DNA from: Procambarus clarkii
Lineage: Eukaryota; Arthropoda; Malacostraca; Decapoda; Cambaridae
Assembly: GCF_040958095.1 (NCBI RefSeq)
Contig: NC_091158.1
Span: 32,392,303-32,456,302, forward strand
DNA: 64,000 bases
Direction of reading: 5' to 3'
Positions 45,999 to 57,998 of the stretch are shown piece after piece (positions within the stretch are counted from its first letter, which is position 1; each line of letters begins with the position of its first letter). The notes below the pieces were generated by a model that made no database searches, was not told the DNA's origin, and saw nothing but the letters and a program-made list of their open reading frames with translations. The position numbers and the translations under genes are program-made.

Positions 45999-47520
45999 GA
46001 TTAATAATAAAACTACCTTTGCCCTGTCCGTCACATTCCATGAGATACGAGAGTACCTTAGAAACTTCCTTCCAACGCCGTAACATTTTTTCTTTCTCCT
46101 CACCTTCACAACTACTACTAACATCGAAGGTAATATTATTCATATCTATTTTCTTTGTTATTTTTGAATACCGTTTTACTCTAACCGTTCTTTCACCATT
46201 TGTCACAACAGGAGGTTGAACACCGCGAACACTACTAGAAAGTGTATTCTCCTGACTATCCTCTATCATCGTTACCTCATGCACATCATTACTTTCTTCT
46301 ACGCACGTTTCACTTTCCATTTCACGTCCCGTTTTACTTTCAATTACACGTCCTGTTTCACCATCATCTTCACCCCGTCTACCTTCCATAGCCAATTTTT
46401 CCAAGGCCTCAATCCTCTTATCTAGTTTTTTAGATACTCCAAAATTTGATTACCAACCTCAGAGGTGACCATATTGTCCTGAACCTTGTCCTCACAAGGT
46501 TTCAGTTTTTCCACTGCATGATGTACTTTCCCTAGGCTCGCCTTTATTTTCTCCGTCCCTTTCTCCCACACATTGATCATAGGGGTTGTCGTTGGCTTCC
46601 AGCTGTTTCCTCCATGTTCCTCCTGCACAATCTATCCTTGCTGCGAGGATACATCTATCCTGCTTGTAGGACCCGTCCTAGTCTCTTTCAGATGAGGCTT
46701 CATGGGGCATAGAGAGGAATCAGCATTGTGGCTGCCTCGACAGTTGCAACAAAATGGGACGATTTTCTCACTTCTTTCAATCTTGACTCTACACTCTCGC
46801 GAGTCGTGTTTTTTTCCCACAATACCGACACCTGGGGTCAAACTGGCATTTCCATGCCATATGTCCCCAACGTGAACACTTCATGCACAGTATGGGCTCC
46901 TCAACGTATTTTACAACGTTCCTATAGCCTAGTCCCTGCACAAAAATTTTCTCCGGCGCCTCATCCTTTACCAAGGCAACAACCTGGCTTTGTTTGTCAC
47001 CACGAACATTGTTCCTTTTCGCCCAGACAACATTATCATTGTTAAGAAGAAGACAGTCAGGATCCAAATAAGTTGGAAACTTGAAAACTATGATCTTTGT
47101 GTGCAACATACCTTCTTCTGGAGGAACCATCACTGCATTCTCAAAACCAACCGTCGTGAGGCGTTCCACGGCCTGTTCAGTCCCAACTGTTATGTAGGGC
47201 CGGTGAAGACCCTCCTTGAAGAGTGGTCCGTATTCCAAACATTGTTTAGCTAGACGTACCGTCCACTCTAGCTTTTGGTGGAAGTTCAATTGGCATGTTG
47301 TAGGGAACAACAGCCTCTTCCTTCTTGTCTTGTCTTGCTTGTCTTGAGTCTTGCTGAGTAGGGTCTCATTCTTTGGTCTCTTTGTAATTTCATCGTCACT
47401 CTCACTGTCTCGCTGTCTGTTATTATTTCTCCGTTTCTTTTTGTTCACTACTACTTCAAACGGTCTGTTATCATCTTGTCTGTCCTCCTCACTACCACTT
47501 AGGCATACCGCCTCAGCCAT
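45991..47520 (-). pseudogene. I-clade LINE ORF1 (gag-like)
   Basis: The likely start is ATG 47520 (MAEAVCLSGSEED); an upstream in-frame ATG at 47760 also exists. It would bind element RNA. It has a basic N-terminal stretch (NKKKRRNNNRQ), an RRM-like middle (IIVFKFPTYLDPD) and zinc knuckles CMKCSRWGHMAWKC, CRYCGKK...C and CCNCRGSHNADSSLC. It is broken by one extra base in an A7 run (plus 46809-46815), an in-frame TAG at 46632-46634 and one missing base in an A6 run (46426-46431). Beyond them lies a predicted coiled coil (LDKRIEALEKLAMEGRR). Confidence 0.8.
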
Positions 47521-47765
47521 TTTTTCGACGCTGTCAATAATCGAGAACAAATGCACAATATCCTGTATCACCACGTGCAAAAACGAAGAGTGTGGGGCAA
47601 TACTCCACCTCCCACCAATCAGCGGACGCCAAGAGCGCCAACCTTGCGACCGCACACAACCGTGGTCTGGACACATTTTTAGGCAGGAAGTGTCGTGGCC
47701 AGACTGGGAGGTCAGACTCGGTGTCCACGCGGTCACCAGTACCAACTCTCTATATGACATGTTAG

Positions 47766-47934
47766 CTTCCGTTTTTCCATATATTACGCAGATAAAACTT
47801 TAATTTTAATCTAAAACTGTTTTTCATCTATTTAATCAAATTTTTAAAATTCAATCATGTTATATTTACGAATTATAGTAACTTTTATATATATTATATA
47901 ATTTGTTATTATTATAACATTACGAAACAGTTAA
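47766..47934. other. AT-rich spacer
   Basis: Nothing recognised. Confidence 0.4.
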
Positions 47935-48350
47935 AACGTGGGGTGAGTGTTGCAACACAGCAACAACGTAGTGTGAGTGTTGCAACACAGCAACAACGTG
48001 TTGTGAGTGTTGCAACACAGCAACAACGTAGTGTGAGTGTTGCAACACAGCAACAACGTGTTGTGAGTGTTGCAACACAGTAACAACGTAGTGTGAGTGT
48101 TGCAACACAGCAACAACGTAGTGTGAGTGTTGCAACACAGCAACAACGTAGTGTGAGTGTTGCAACACAGTAACAACGTAGTGTGAGTGTTGCAACACAG
48201 TAACAACGTAGTGTGAGTGTTGCAACACAGCAACAACGTAGTGTGAGTGTTGCAACACAGCAACAACGTGTTGTGAGTGTTGCAACACAGCAACAACGTA
48301 GTGTGAGTGTTGCAACACAGCAACAACGTGTTGTGAGTGTTGCAACTCAG
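47935..48350. repeat. 30-bp palindromic satellite, forward array
   Basis: About 14 units of GTGTGAGTGTTGCAACACAG followed by CAACAACGTA. Each unit holds the 12-bp dyad GTGTTGCAACAC. Confidence 0.92.
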
Positions 48351-48594
48351 AAATGACATGCTGTGAATATGTCAAGAAAATACCATATTGCGATTGTTAT
48401 AACGCAGAACAATGTGTTGTGAGTACTGCAACATACTAATAACATGTTATAGGTGTTATAGGTATATGTGCAACGTTACAACACAGGAATAACGTGTTGT
48501 GAGTGTTTCACCAGTCAGGAATACCTTATTGCAACCACAGAATTTCCATCATATCAGTGAGAGTTCCAAAATGTTTTTTCTGTGTTACAACACT
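48351..48594. repeat. diverged satellite between opposed arrays
   Basis: Degenerate units similar to the 38.4-38.8 kb region. Confidence 0.6.
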
Positions 48595-48752
48595 CACAAC
48601 TCCTCATTTCTGTGTTGCAACACTCACACTACGTTGTTACAGTGTTGCAACACTCACACTACGTTGTTACTGTGTTGCAACACTCACACTACGTTGTTGC
48701 TGTGTTGCATCACTCACACTACGTTGTTGCTGTGTTGCAACACTCACACTAC
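48595..48752. repeat. 30-bp satellite, inverted array, part 1
   Basis: Units of TGTTGCAACACTCACACTAC then GTTGTTAC, opposite to 47935-48350, cut at CTAC by the solo LTR. Confidence 0.9.
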
Positions 48753-49988
48753 TGTAACAAACTAGGCTGTTGTAAGAATTATCCAGAGTGGTTTATCGAC
48801 AAAAGAGAATGGGAAGCTGAGCCGCATGGTGACCTGACCCCCAGGGGAATTCGCGGTGGAAATAACCGACGCTTTGTTCATATCTGCGTATAATGAATCA
48901 TCCTATAGTATTCAGTAATTTAGAGAAAATTAGCCTTTATTCATTTTGCATTAAAATTGTATTGTATAATAGTACTGGATACAATATCAAGAGTATTCTA
49001 ATTATTGAGTTTAAGTCACCATCAGTGACGTCACGAATCAGATCTAACTTTTAAAGCGGAGTGACCGGCGGTCATAGGTCATCAGGGGTTGACAGGTCTA
49101 CTATTTCTCAAAGTTTTAATAACCATTTTTGTGATCGGGAACAGCTCTGCCGTTAGATGTTTGTAATTTAATTCAGTAAAATAATTCAACCAGTCTGGAT
49201 CAATTAAGTACAACAGAGTTTAATTGTTATAACTTAACCTTGCTAAAGTAACTGGGTAAGCGATGCGGAACAATACAATACTCTGTCTGGGGTAGTCCAG
49301 ACAAGGAAAAAATCAGTGTGGTCACGGAAGCAGCTAGGAGAGGTCAAACATCTTACCTCTCCCCAAGAACAGGCCCAACACCTAGAACTGTGGTCGCCCA
49401 AGGTATAGTTGCTATTGTTAAGTATAGAAATAGTCTCATTTGCCACTCAGGTCAAGTAGGGAGTGTTAAAGTGATAGGGAGTGAACATATTTAGATTTTG
49501 TTTTAGTTTTCTTTTAATAAATTAAATTTGTTATTAATTTGCATTTTATTGTTTCCATGTGTTTTATGTGTATACTTGTCCTGGTCACGTGGTCCACACG
49601 AGGCAGAGTTGCATTGGGCGCCGATTCTAACATCGAATCGGAATGATCATTACCGTGTAATTTATTCCACACTCAAGGTCATCGTTTATAGTGGGGATCA
49701 AGCCCCTCGGTTGATTAATTAGCGTGATCGATCCAGACCTCGATCATTGCTCTTGTATTACTGGTCTGGTGGTGGCAGCAGAGGTGACTCTAGGGTTTTG
49801 TTCAGAGCTTAGGTCACGTCATACTGGGTGTAGAATCCTAAGTCGGTCAATCGTCTTAGGACCACGTGGCGTGGAGTTGGCTTTGTTAAAAGTTTTGGAG
49901 TCCCTTGGTTTAGAAATAAAAGTAAGAATACGGGTAGAGGGAGTAGAAAGAAGGAAGTAAAGTGAGAAGGACCCAAACCCGTGTTACA
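48753..49988. mobile_element. solo LTR, 1236 bp
   Basis: Starts TGTAACA and ends TGTTACA (TG...CA with a 7-bp inverted repeat, one mismatch). CTAC flanks it at 48749-48752 and 49989-49992. Removing it with one CTAC restores a perfect satellite unit. A poly(A)-signal-like AATAAA occurs near 49516. No coding domain is present, as expected for a solo LTR. Orientation is uncertain. Confidence 0.8.
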
Positions 49989-50335
49989 CTACGTTGTTAC
50001 TGTGTTGCAACACTCACAACACGTTGTTACTGTGTTGCAACACTCACACTACGTTGTTGCTGTGTTGCAACACTCACACTACGTTGTTGCTGTGTTGCAA
50101 CACTCACACTACGTTGTTACTGTGTTGCAACACTCACACTACGTTGTTGCTGTGTTGCAACACTCACACTACGTTGTTACTGTGTTGCAACACTCACACT
50201 ACGTTGTTGCTGTGTTGCAACACTCACACTACGTTGTTACTGTGTTGCAACACTCACACTACGTTGTTGCTGTGTTGCAACACTCACACTACGTTGTTGC
50301 TGTGTTGCAACACTCAAAAAACGCCATTCACATAT
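49989..50335. repeat. 30-bp satellite, inverted array, part 2
   Basis: About 12 units continuing the array broken at 48752. Units alternate GTTGTTAC and GTTGTTGC, suggesting a two-unit higher-order period. Confidence 0.9.
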
Positions 50336-50589
50336 GTTGCAAAACTCACAACATGTGCATATGCATTCGTGTATGCTAAATAAAAGAAAGATCTTAACCT
50401 AATGTATTCGTCATATATACTGATGTATACCTGTCTTCTCTAATCTTTCAACTGGGGTTCCTACCTTGCGATCATTACTAAAACAAACATGAACATTTCA
50501 AAATCAGCTTAAGGTATCAGTAATACTTAAGTAATAAACAAGATGAAAGACTGATAATTAGAGTGAGAACAACTAAATGAGCACATGAA
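50336..50589. other. spacer, second copy of 38956-39560
   Basis: GCGATCATTACTA and GACTGATAATTAGAGTGAG match the first copy. Confidence 0.5.
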
Positions 50590-50760
50590 GGTACTCACCT
50601 ATTTGTGCTTGCGGTAGTGTAGAGGTGCCTGAGCCTATTGGGCTCTATCATATCTACACTTGAAACTGTGTATGGAGTCAGCCTCCACCAAATTACTTTC
50701 TAATGTATTCCAGTTGTCAACCACTCTGACACTAAATAATCACTACACACGACCGTGGTA
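50590..50760 (-). mobile_element. CR1-type LINE C-terminal fragment
   Basis: The minus strand encodes SVRVVDNWNTLESNLVEADS then IHSFKCRYDRAQ and a stop, a typical CR1-type end. Its 3' sequence, CACAAATAGGTGAGTACC, resembles the 14-bp satellite unit. Confidence 0.75.
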
Positions 50761-50769
50761 TGATATGTG

Positions 50770-51495
50770 ATCACGTCTAGGTGAGCACATCTAGGTGAGC
50801 ACATCCAGGTGAGCACATCCAGGTGAGCACATCTAGGTGATCATCTATACCTATAAATAGTAAGACTATAGGCATAGTTTATGTGCTCACCTAGATGTGC
50901 TCCCCTAGATGTGCTCCCCTTAGATGTGCTCACCTAGATGTGCCCCCCCTAGATGTGCTCCCCTAGATGTGCTCCCCCTAGATGTGCTCGCCTAGATGTG
51001 CTCCCCTAGATGTGCTCCCCCTAGATGTGCTCACCTAGATGTGCTCCCCCTAGATGTCCTCCCCCTAGATGTGCTCACCTAGATGTGCTCACCTAGATGT
51101 GCTCACCTGTATGTGCTCACCTAGATGTGCTCACCTAGATGTGCTCACATAGATGTGCTCACCTAGATGTGCTCACCTAGATATACTCACCTAGATGTGC
51201 TCACCTAGATGTGTTCACCTAGATGTGCTCACCTGTATGTGCTCACCTAGATGTGTTCACCTGGATGTGCTCACCTAGATGTGCTCACATAGATGTGCTC
51301 ACCTAGATGTGCTCACCTAGATGTGCTCACCTGGATGTGCTCACCTAAATGTGCTCACATAGATGTGCTCACCTAGATGTGCTCACCTAGATGTGCTCAC
51401 CGGTATGTGCTCACCTAGATGTGTTCACCTGGATGTGCTCACCTAGATGTGCTCACCTAGATGTGCTCACCTAGATGTGCTCACCTAGATGTGCT
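50770..51495. repeat. 14-bp satellite, short forward patch then inverted array
   Basis: About five forward units at 50775-50840, then about 44 inverted units (GTGCTCACCTAGAT) at 50885-51495 with CCCCTAGAT variants at the left. Confidence 0.92.
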
Positions 51496-51496
51496 C

Positions 51497-54170
51497 ACCA
51501 GTAAGACACTTGGTGGTGATGTACCATGGGAGAGTGTACCTGTAAGACACATGGTGGTGATGTACCATGGGAGAGTGTACCTGTAAGACACATGGTGGTG
51601 ATGTACCATGGGAGAGTGTGCCTGTAAGACACATGGTGGTGATGTACCATGGGAGAGTGTGCCTGTAAGACACATGGTGGTGATGTACCATGGGAGAGTG
51701 TGCCTGTAAGACACATGGTGGTGATGTACCATGGGAGAGAGAGCCTGTAAGACACATGGTGGTGATGTACCATGGGAGAGAGAGCCTGTAAGACACATGG
51801 TGGTGATGTACCATGGGAGAGTGTGCCTGTAAGACACATGGTGGTGATGTACCATGAGAGAGTGTGCCTGTAAGACACATGGTGGTGATGTACCATGGGA
51901 GAGTGTGCCTGTAAGACACACAGTGGTGATGTACCATGGGAGAGTGTGCCTGTAAGACACATGGTGGTGATGTACCATGGGAGAGTGTGCCTGTAAGACA
52001 CATGGTGGTGATGTACCATGGGAGAGTGTGCCTGTAAGACACATGGTGGTGATGTACCATGGGAGAGTGTGCCTGTAAGACACGTGGTGGTGATGTACCA
52101 TGGGAGAGTGTGCCTGTAAGACACATGGTGGTGATGTACCATGGGAGAGTGTGCCTGTAAGACACATGGTGGTGATGTACCATGGGAGAGTGTGCCTGTA
52201 AGACACATAGTGGTGATGTACCATGGGAGAGTGTGCCTGTAAGACACATGGTGGTGATGTACCATGGGAGAGTGTGCCTGTAAGACACATGGTGGTGATG
52301 TACCATGGGAGAGTGTGCCTGTAAGACACATGGTGGTGATGTACCATGGGAGAGTGTGCCAGTAAGACACATGGTGGTGATGTACCATGGGAGAGTGTGC
52401 CTGTAAGACACATGGTGGTGATGTACCATGGGAGAGTGTGCCTGTAAGACAAATGGTGGTGATGTACCATGGGAGAGTGTGCCTGTAAGACAAATGGTGG
52501 TGATGTACCATGGGAGAGTGTGCCTGTAAGACACATGGTGGTGATGTACCATGGGAGAGTGTACCTGTAAGACACATGGTGGTGATGTACCATGGGAGAG
52601 TGTGCCTGTAAGACACATGGTGGTGATGTACCATGGGAGAGTGTACCTGTAAGACACATGGTGGTGATGTACCATGGGAGAGTGTGCCTGTAAGACACAT
52701 GGTGGTGATGTACCATGGGAGAGTGTGCCTGTAAGACACATGGTGGTGATGTACCATGGGAGAGTGTGCCTGTAAGACACATGGTGGTGATGTACCATGG
52801 GAGAGTGTGCCTGTAAGACACATGGTGGTGATGTACCATGGGAGAGTGTGCCTGTAAGACACATGGTGGTGATGTACCATGGGAGAGTGTGCCTGTAAGA
52901 CACATGGTGGTGATGTACCATGGGAGAGTGTGCCTGTAAGACACATGGTGGTGATGTACCATGGGAGAGTGTACCTGTAAGACACATGGTGGTGATGTAC
53001 CATGGGAGAGTGTGCCTGTAAGACACATAATGGTGATGTACCATGGGAGAGTGTGCCTGTAAGACACATGGTGGTGATGTACCATGGGAGAGTGTGCCTG
53101 TAAGACACATGGTGGTGATGTACCATGGGAGAGTGTGCCTGTAAGACACATGGTGGTGATGTACCATGGGAGAGTGTGCCTGTAAGACACATGGTGGTGA
53201 TGTACCATGGGAGAGTGTGCCTGTAAGACACATGGTGGTGATGTACCATGGGAGAGTGTGCCTGTAAGACACATGGTGGTGATGTACCATGGGAGAGTGT
53301 GCCTGTAAGACACATGGTGGTGATGTACCATGGGAGAGTGTGCCTGTAAGACACATGGTGGTGATGTACCATGGGAGAGTGTGCCTGTAAGACATTGTGG
53401 TGATGTACCATGGGAGAGTGTGCCTGTAAGACACATGGTGGTGATGTACCATGGGAGAGTGTGCCAGTAAGACACATGGTGGTGATGTACCATGGGAGAG
53501 TGTGCCTGTAAGACACATAGTGGTGATGTACCATGGGAGAGTGTGCCTGTAAGACACATGGTGGTGATGTACCATGGGAGAGTGTGCCTGTAAGACACAT
53601 GGTGGTGATGTACCATGGGAGAGTGTGCCTGTAAGACACATGGTGGTGATGTACCATGGGAGAGTGTGCCTGTAAGACACATGGTGGTGATGTACCATGG
53701 GAGAGTGTGCCTGTAAGACACATGGTGGTGATGTACCATGGGAGAGTGTGCCTGTAAGACACATGGTGGTGATGTACCATGGGAGAGTGTGCCTGTAAGA
53801 CACATGGTGGTGATGTACCATGGGAGAGTGTGCCTGTAAGACATTGTGGTGATGTACCATGGGAGAGTGTGCCTGTAAGACACATGGTGGTGATGTACCA
53901 TGGGAGAGTGTGCCAGTAAGACACATGGTGGTGATGTACCATGGGAGAGTGTGCCTGTAAGACACATGGTGGTGATGTACCATGGGAGAGTGTGCCTGTA
54001 AGACACGTGGTGGTGATGTACCATGGGAGAGTGTGCCAGTAAGACACATGGTGGTGATGTACCATGGGAGAGTGTGCCTGTAAGACACATGGTGGTGATG
54101 TACCATGGGAGAGTGTGCCTGTAAGACACATGGTGGTGATGTACCATGGGAGAGTGTGTCTGTAAGACAC
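51497..54170. repeat. 41-bp satellite A, about 65 units
   Basis: Unit with TGTAAGACACATGGTGGTGA and TGTACCATGGGAGAGTGTGC. Three minus-strand frames of about 900 codons run through it because 41 is not divisible by three and the consensus lacks stops. They are not genes. Confidence 0.95.
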
Positions 54171-54174
54171 ATAG

Positions 54175-54330
54175 ACATTCACCCAAAACGCTATGCATGC
54201 TATTGACTGTACAAGAATGTAAGAACCCTTGTATACAAAAATAATAAATAAAATACAATAATATATCATAATATATTACTGTATTATATCACAATTATGT
54301 AAAATATCATAATTTTTTTTTTTTAGCTTT
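54175..54330 (+). mobile_element. SINE/LINE 3' tail between satellites
   Basis: CACCCAAAACGCTATGCATG, GACTGTACAAGAATGTAA, then CTTGTATACAAAAATAATAA. Followed by AT-rich DNA and a T run. Confidence 0.6.
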
Positions 54331-54334
54331 TTAA

Positions 54335-57300
54335 GTTTTCTCAAGCATTACAGGGGTTACTGTGTGCAGGTGTTTAACATTAGGGCCATTACAGGGGTTA
54401 CTGTGTGCAGGTGTTTAACATTAGGGCCATTACATGGGTTACTGTGTGCAGGTGTTTAACATTAGGGTCATTACAGGGGTTACTGTGTGCAGGTGTTTAA
54501 CATTAGGGTCATTACATGGGTTACAGTGTGCAGGTGTTTAACATTAGGGCCATTACAGGGGTTACAGTGTGCAGGTGTTTAACATTAGGGTCATTACATG
54601 GGTTACAGTGTGCAGGTGTTTAACATTAGGGCCATTACAGGGGTTACTGTGTGCAGGTGTTTAACATTAGGGTCATTACATGGGTTACAGTGTGCAGGTG
54701 TTTAACATTAGGGCCATTACAGGGGTTACAGTGTGCAGGTGTTTAACATTAGGGCCATTACAGGGGTTACAGTGTGCAGGTGTTTAACATTAGGGCCATT
54801 ACAGGGGTTACAGTGTGCAGGTGTTTAACATTAGGGCCATTACAGGGGTTACAGTGTGCAGGTGTTTAACATTAGGGCCATTACATGGGTTACTGTGTGC
54901 AGGTGTTTAACATTAGGGCCATTACATGGGTTACTGTGTGCAGGTGTTTAACATTAGGGCCATTACAGGGGTTACTGTGTGCAGGTGTTTAACATTAGGG
55001 CCATTACATGGGTTACTGTGTGCAGGTGTTTAACATTAGGGCCATTACAGGGGTTACTGTGTGCAGGTGTTTAACATTAGGGCCATTACATGGGTTACTG
55101 TGTGCAGGTGATTAACATTAGGGCCATTACAGGGGTTACTGTGTGCAGGTGTTTAACATTAGGGCCATTACAGGGGTTACAGTGTGCAGGTGTTTAACAT
55201 TAGGGCCATTACAGGGGTTACTGTGTGCAGGTGTTTAACATTAGGGCCATTACAGGGGTTACTGTGTGCAGGTGTTTAACATTAGGGCCATTACAGGGGT
55301 TACTGTGTGCAGGTGTTTAACATTAGGGCCATTACAGGGGTTACTGTGTGCAGGTGTTTAACATTAGGGCCATTACAGGGGTTACTGTGTGCAGGTGTTT
55401 AACATTAGGGCCATTACAGGGGTTACTGTGTGCATGTGTTTAACATTAGGGCCATTACAGGGGTTACTGTGTGCAGGTGTTTAACATTAGGGCCATTACA
55501 GGGGTTACTGTGTGCATGTGTTTAACATTAGGGCCATTACTGGGGTTACAGTGTGCAGGTATTTAACATTAGGGCCATTACAGGGGTTACTGTGTGCAGG
55601 TGTTTAACATTAGGGCCATTACAGGGGTTACAGTGTGCAGGTGTTTAACATTAGGGCCATTACAGGGGTTACAGTGTGCAGGTGTTTAACATTAGGGCCA
55701 TTACAGGGGTTACAGTGTGCAGGTATTTAACATTAGGGCCATTACAGGGGTTACTGTGTGCAGGTGTTTAACATTAGGGCCATTACAGGGGTTACAGTGT
55801 GCAGGTATTTAACATTAGGGCCATTACAGGGGTTACAGTGTGCAGGTATTTAACATTAGGGTCATTACAGGGGTTACTGTGTGCAGGTGTTTAACATTAG
55901 GGCCATTACAGGGGTTACTGTGTGCAGGTGTTTAACATTAGGGCCATTACAGGGGTTACTGTGTGCAGGTGTTTAACATTAGGGCCATTACAGGGGTTAC
56001 AGTGTTCAGGTATTTAACATTAGGGCCATTACAGGGGTTACTGTGTGCAGGTGTTTAACATTAGGGCCATTACAGGGGTTACAGTGTGCAGGTATTTAAC
56101 ATTAGGGCCATTACAGGGGTTACTGTGTGCAGGTATTTAACATAAGGGCCATTACAGGGGTTACTGTGTGCAGGTGTTTAACATTAGGGCCATTACAGGG
56201 GTTACTGTGTGCAGGTGTTTAACATTAGGGCCATTACAGGGGTTACAGTGTGCAGGTATTTAACATTAGGGCCATTACAGGGGTTACTGTGTGCAGGTGT
56301 TTAACATTAGGGTCATTACAGGGGTTACAGTGTGCAGGTGTTTAACATTAGGGCCATTACAGGGGTTACAGTGTGCAGGTATTTAACATTAGGGCCATTA
56401 CAGGGGTTACTGTGTGCAGGTGTTTAACATTAGGGCCATTACAGGGGTTACAGTGTGCAGGTATTTAACATTAGGGCCATTACAGGGGTTAATGTGTGCA
56501 GGTATTTAACATTAGGGCCATTACAGGGGTTACTGTGTGCAGGTGTTTAACATTAGGGCCATTACAGGGGTTACAGTGTGCAGGTATTTAACATTAGGGC
56601 CATTACAGGGGTTACTGTGTGCAGGTGTTTAACATTAGGGCCATTACAGGGGTTACAGTGTGCAGGTATTTAACATTAGGGCCATTACAGGGGTTACTGT
56701 GTGCAGGTATTTAACATAAGGGCCATTACAGGGGTTACTGTGTGCAGGTGTTTAACATTAGGGCCAATACAGGGGTTACTGTGTGCATGTGTTTAACATT
56801 AGGGCCATTACAGGGGTTACAGTGTGCAGGTATTTAACATTAGGGCCATTACAGGGGTTATTGTGTGCAGGTGTTTAACATTAGGGTCATTACAGGGGTT
56901 ACAGTGTGCAGGTGTTTAACATTAGGGCCATTACAGGGGTTACAGTGTGCAGGTATTTAACATTAGGGCCATTACAGGGGTTACTGTGTGCAGGTGTTTA
57001 ACATTAGGGCCATTACAGGGGTTACAGTGTGCAGGTATTTAACATTAGGGCCATTACAGGGGTTACAGTGTGCAGGTATTTAACATTAGGGCCATTACAG
57101 GGGTTACTGTGTGCAGGTGTTTAACATTAGGGCCATTACAGGGGTTACAGTGTGCAGGTATTTAACATTAGGGCCATTACAGGGGTTACTGTGTGCAGGT
57201 GTTTAACATTAGGGCCATTACAGGGGTTACAGTGTTCAGGTATTTAACATTAGGGCCATTACAGGGGTTACTGTGTGCAGGTGTTTAACATTAGGGCCAT

Positions 57301-57450
57301 TACAGGGGTTACAGTGTGCAGGTATTTAACATTAGGGCCATTACAGGGGTTACTGTGTGCAGGTATTTAACACAGGGGTTACTGTGTGCAGGTGTTTAAC
57401 ATTAGGGCCATTACAGGGGTTACTGTGTGCAGGTGTTTAACATTAGGGGG
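54335..57450. repeat. 41-bp satellite B, about 76 units
   Basis: Unit with GGGGTTACTGTGTGCAGGTG and TTTAACATTAGGGCCATTAC. CTGTG...GTGTTT and CAGTG...GTATTT unit types alternate in blocks, and a block at about 56240-56520 recurs near 56820-57100, suggesting higher-order repeats. Confidence 0.95.
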
Positions 57451-57570
57451 GGGCAGGGTTCATGCAGGCTTCACATACAGCTGTAATTAGGTCAGTTTCA
57501 GTCTCATCTGTCCTGCACCTCGCAGTGTTCTACAATGTTAAAGATTTTTCTTTTAAACCATTTCATATGG

Positions 57571-57755
57571 TTTATGAATCTCTCATGTGTATTATACATA
57601 TATAAAACGTATATACATATATAAAATTTATAAAACTAATAATATAAAATATAATATAATATAATATATAAATATATATATAATATAAAATATAAAACGT
57701 ATATACATATATAAAATTTATGAATCTCTCATGTGTATTATACATATATAAAACG
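57571..57755. repeat. 147-bp offset duplication, AT-rich
   Basis: TATGAATCTCTCATGTGTAT occurs at about 57571 and 57718. The second copy joins the LINE fragment. Confidence 0.7.
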
Positions 57756-57998
57756 CTAAACTATAATGCCAATCCTGATCTTAAAAGCTTCATAGAAGGT
57801 TGTAACAGAACCCATGAGCACCACACCAGAAATAAATACAGTTTTGATATTCCTAGAGTACGTCTTAATCTAACTAGAAATGCTCTGCAAATCAAGGGGC
57901 CCAGAATGTGGAATGACCTTCCCAACCATGTTAAAGACTGTACCTCTCTCAACCAGTTTAAGATAAAAACTAAACACTACCTAATAAATTCCCTGTAA
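57720..57998 (+). pseudogene. LINE ORF2 C-terminus
   Basis: A frame ending RMWNDLPNHVKDCTSLNQFK then a short basic tail and TAA is the C-terminal signature of CR1/Jockey-type RTs (xMWNxLP). The catalytic part is missing. The same peptide, reversed, occurs in 62967-63160. Confidence 0.75.

Larger units (their letters stand above)
42347..47765 (-). mobile_element. I-clade LINE, nearly full length
   Basis: The element reads right to left: 5' UTR, ORF1 with CCHC fingers, ORF2 with endonuclease, reverse transcriptase and RNase H, and a 3' end with AATAAA and a short repeat TTGAACTTGAACTTGG. RNase H in ORF2 plus CCHC knuckles in ORF1 are I-clade traits. At about 5.4 kb it has the expected length. 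Several lesions block both frames. Confidence 0.85.

Noticed and set aside
47920-50402. Frames repeating LLLCCNTHT and VAVLQHSHY
   Set aside because: By-products of the 30-bp satellite.
51481-54269. Three minus-strand frames of about 900 codons
   Set aside because: Artefacts of the 41-bp satellite, in which all three phases are open.
54335-57450. TTAGGG in each unit as a telomere signal
   Set aside because: One hexamer per 41-bp unit, never tandem; arthropod telomeres are usually TTAGG arrays.
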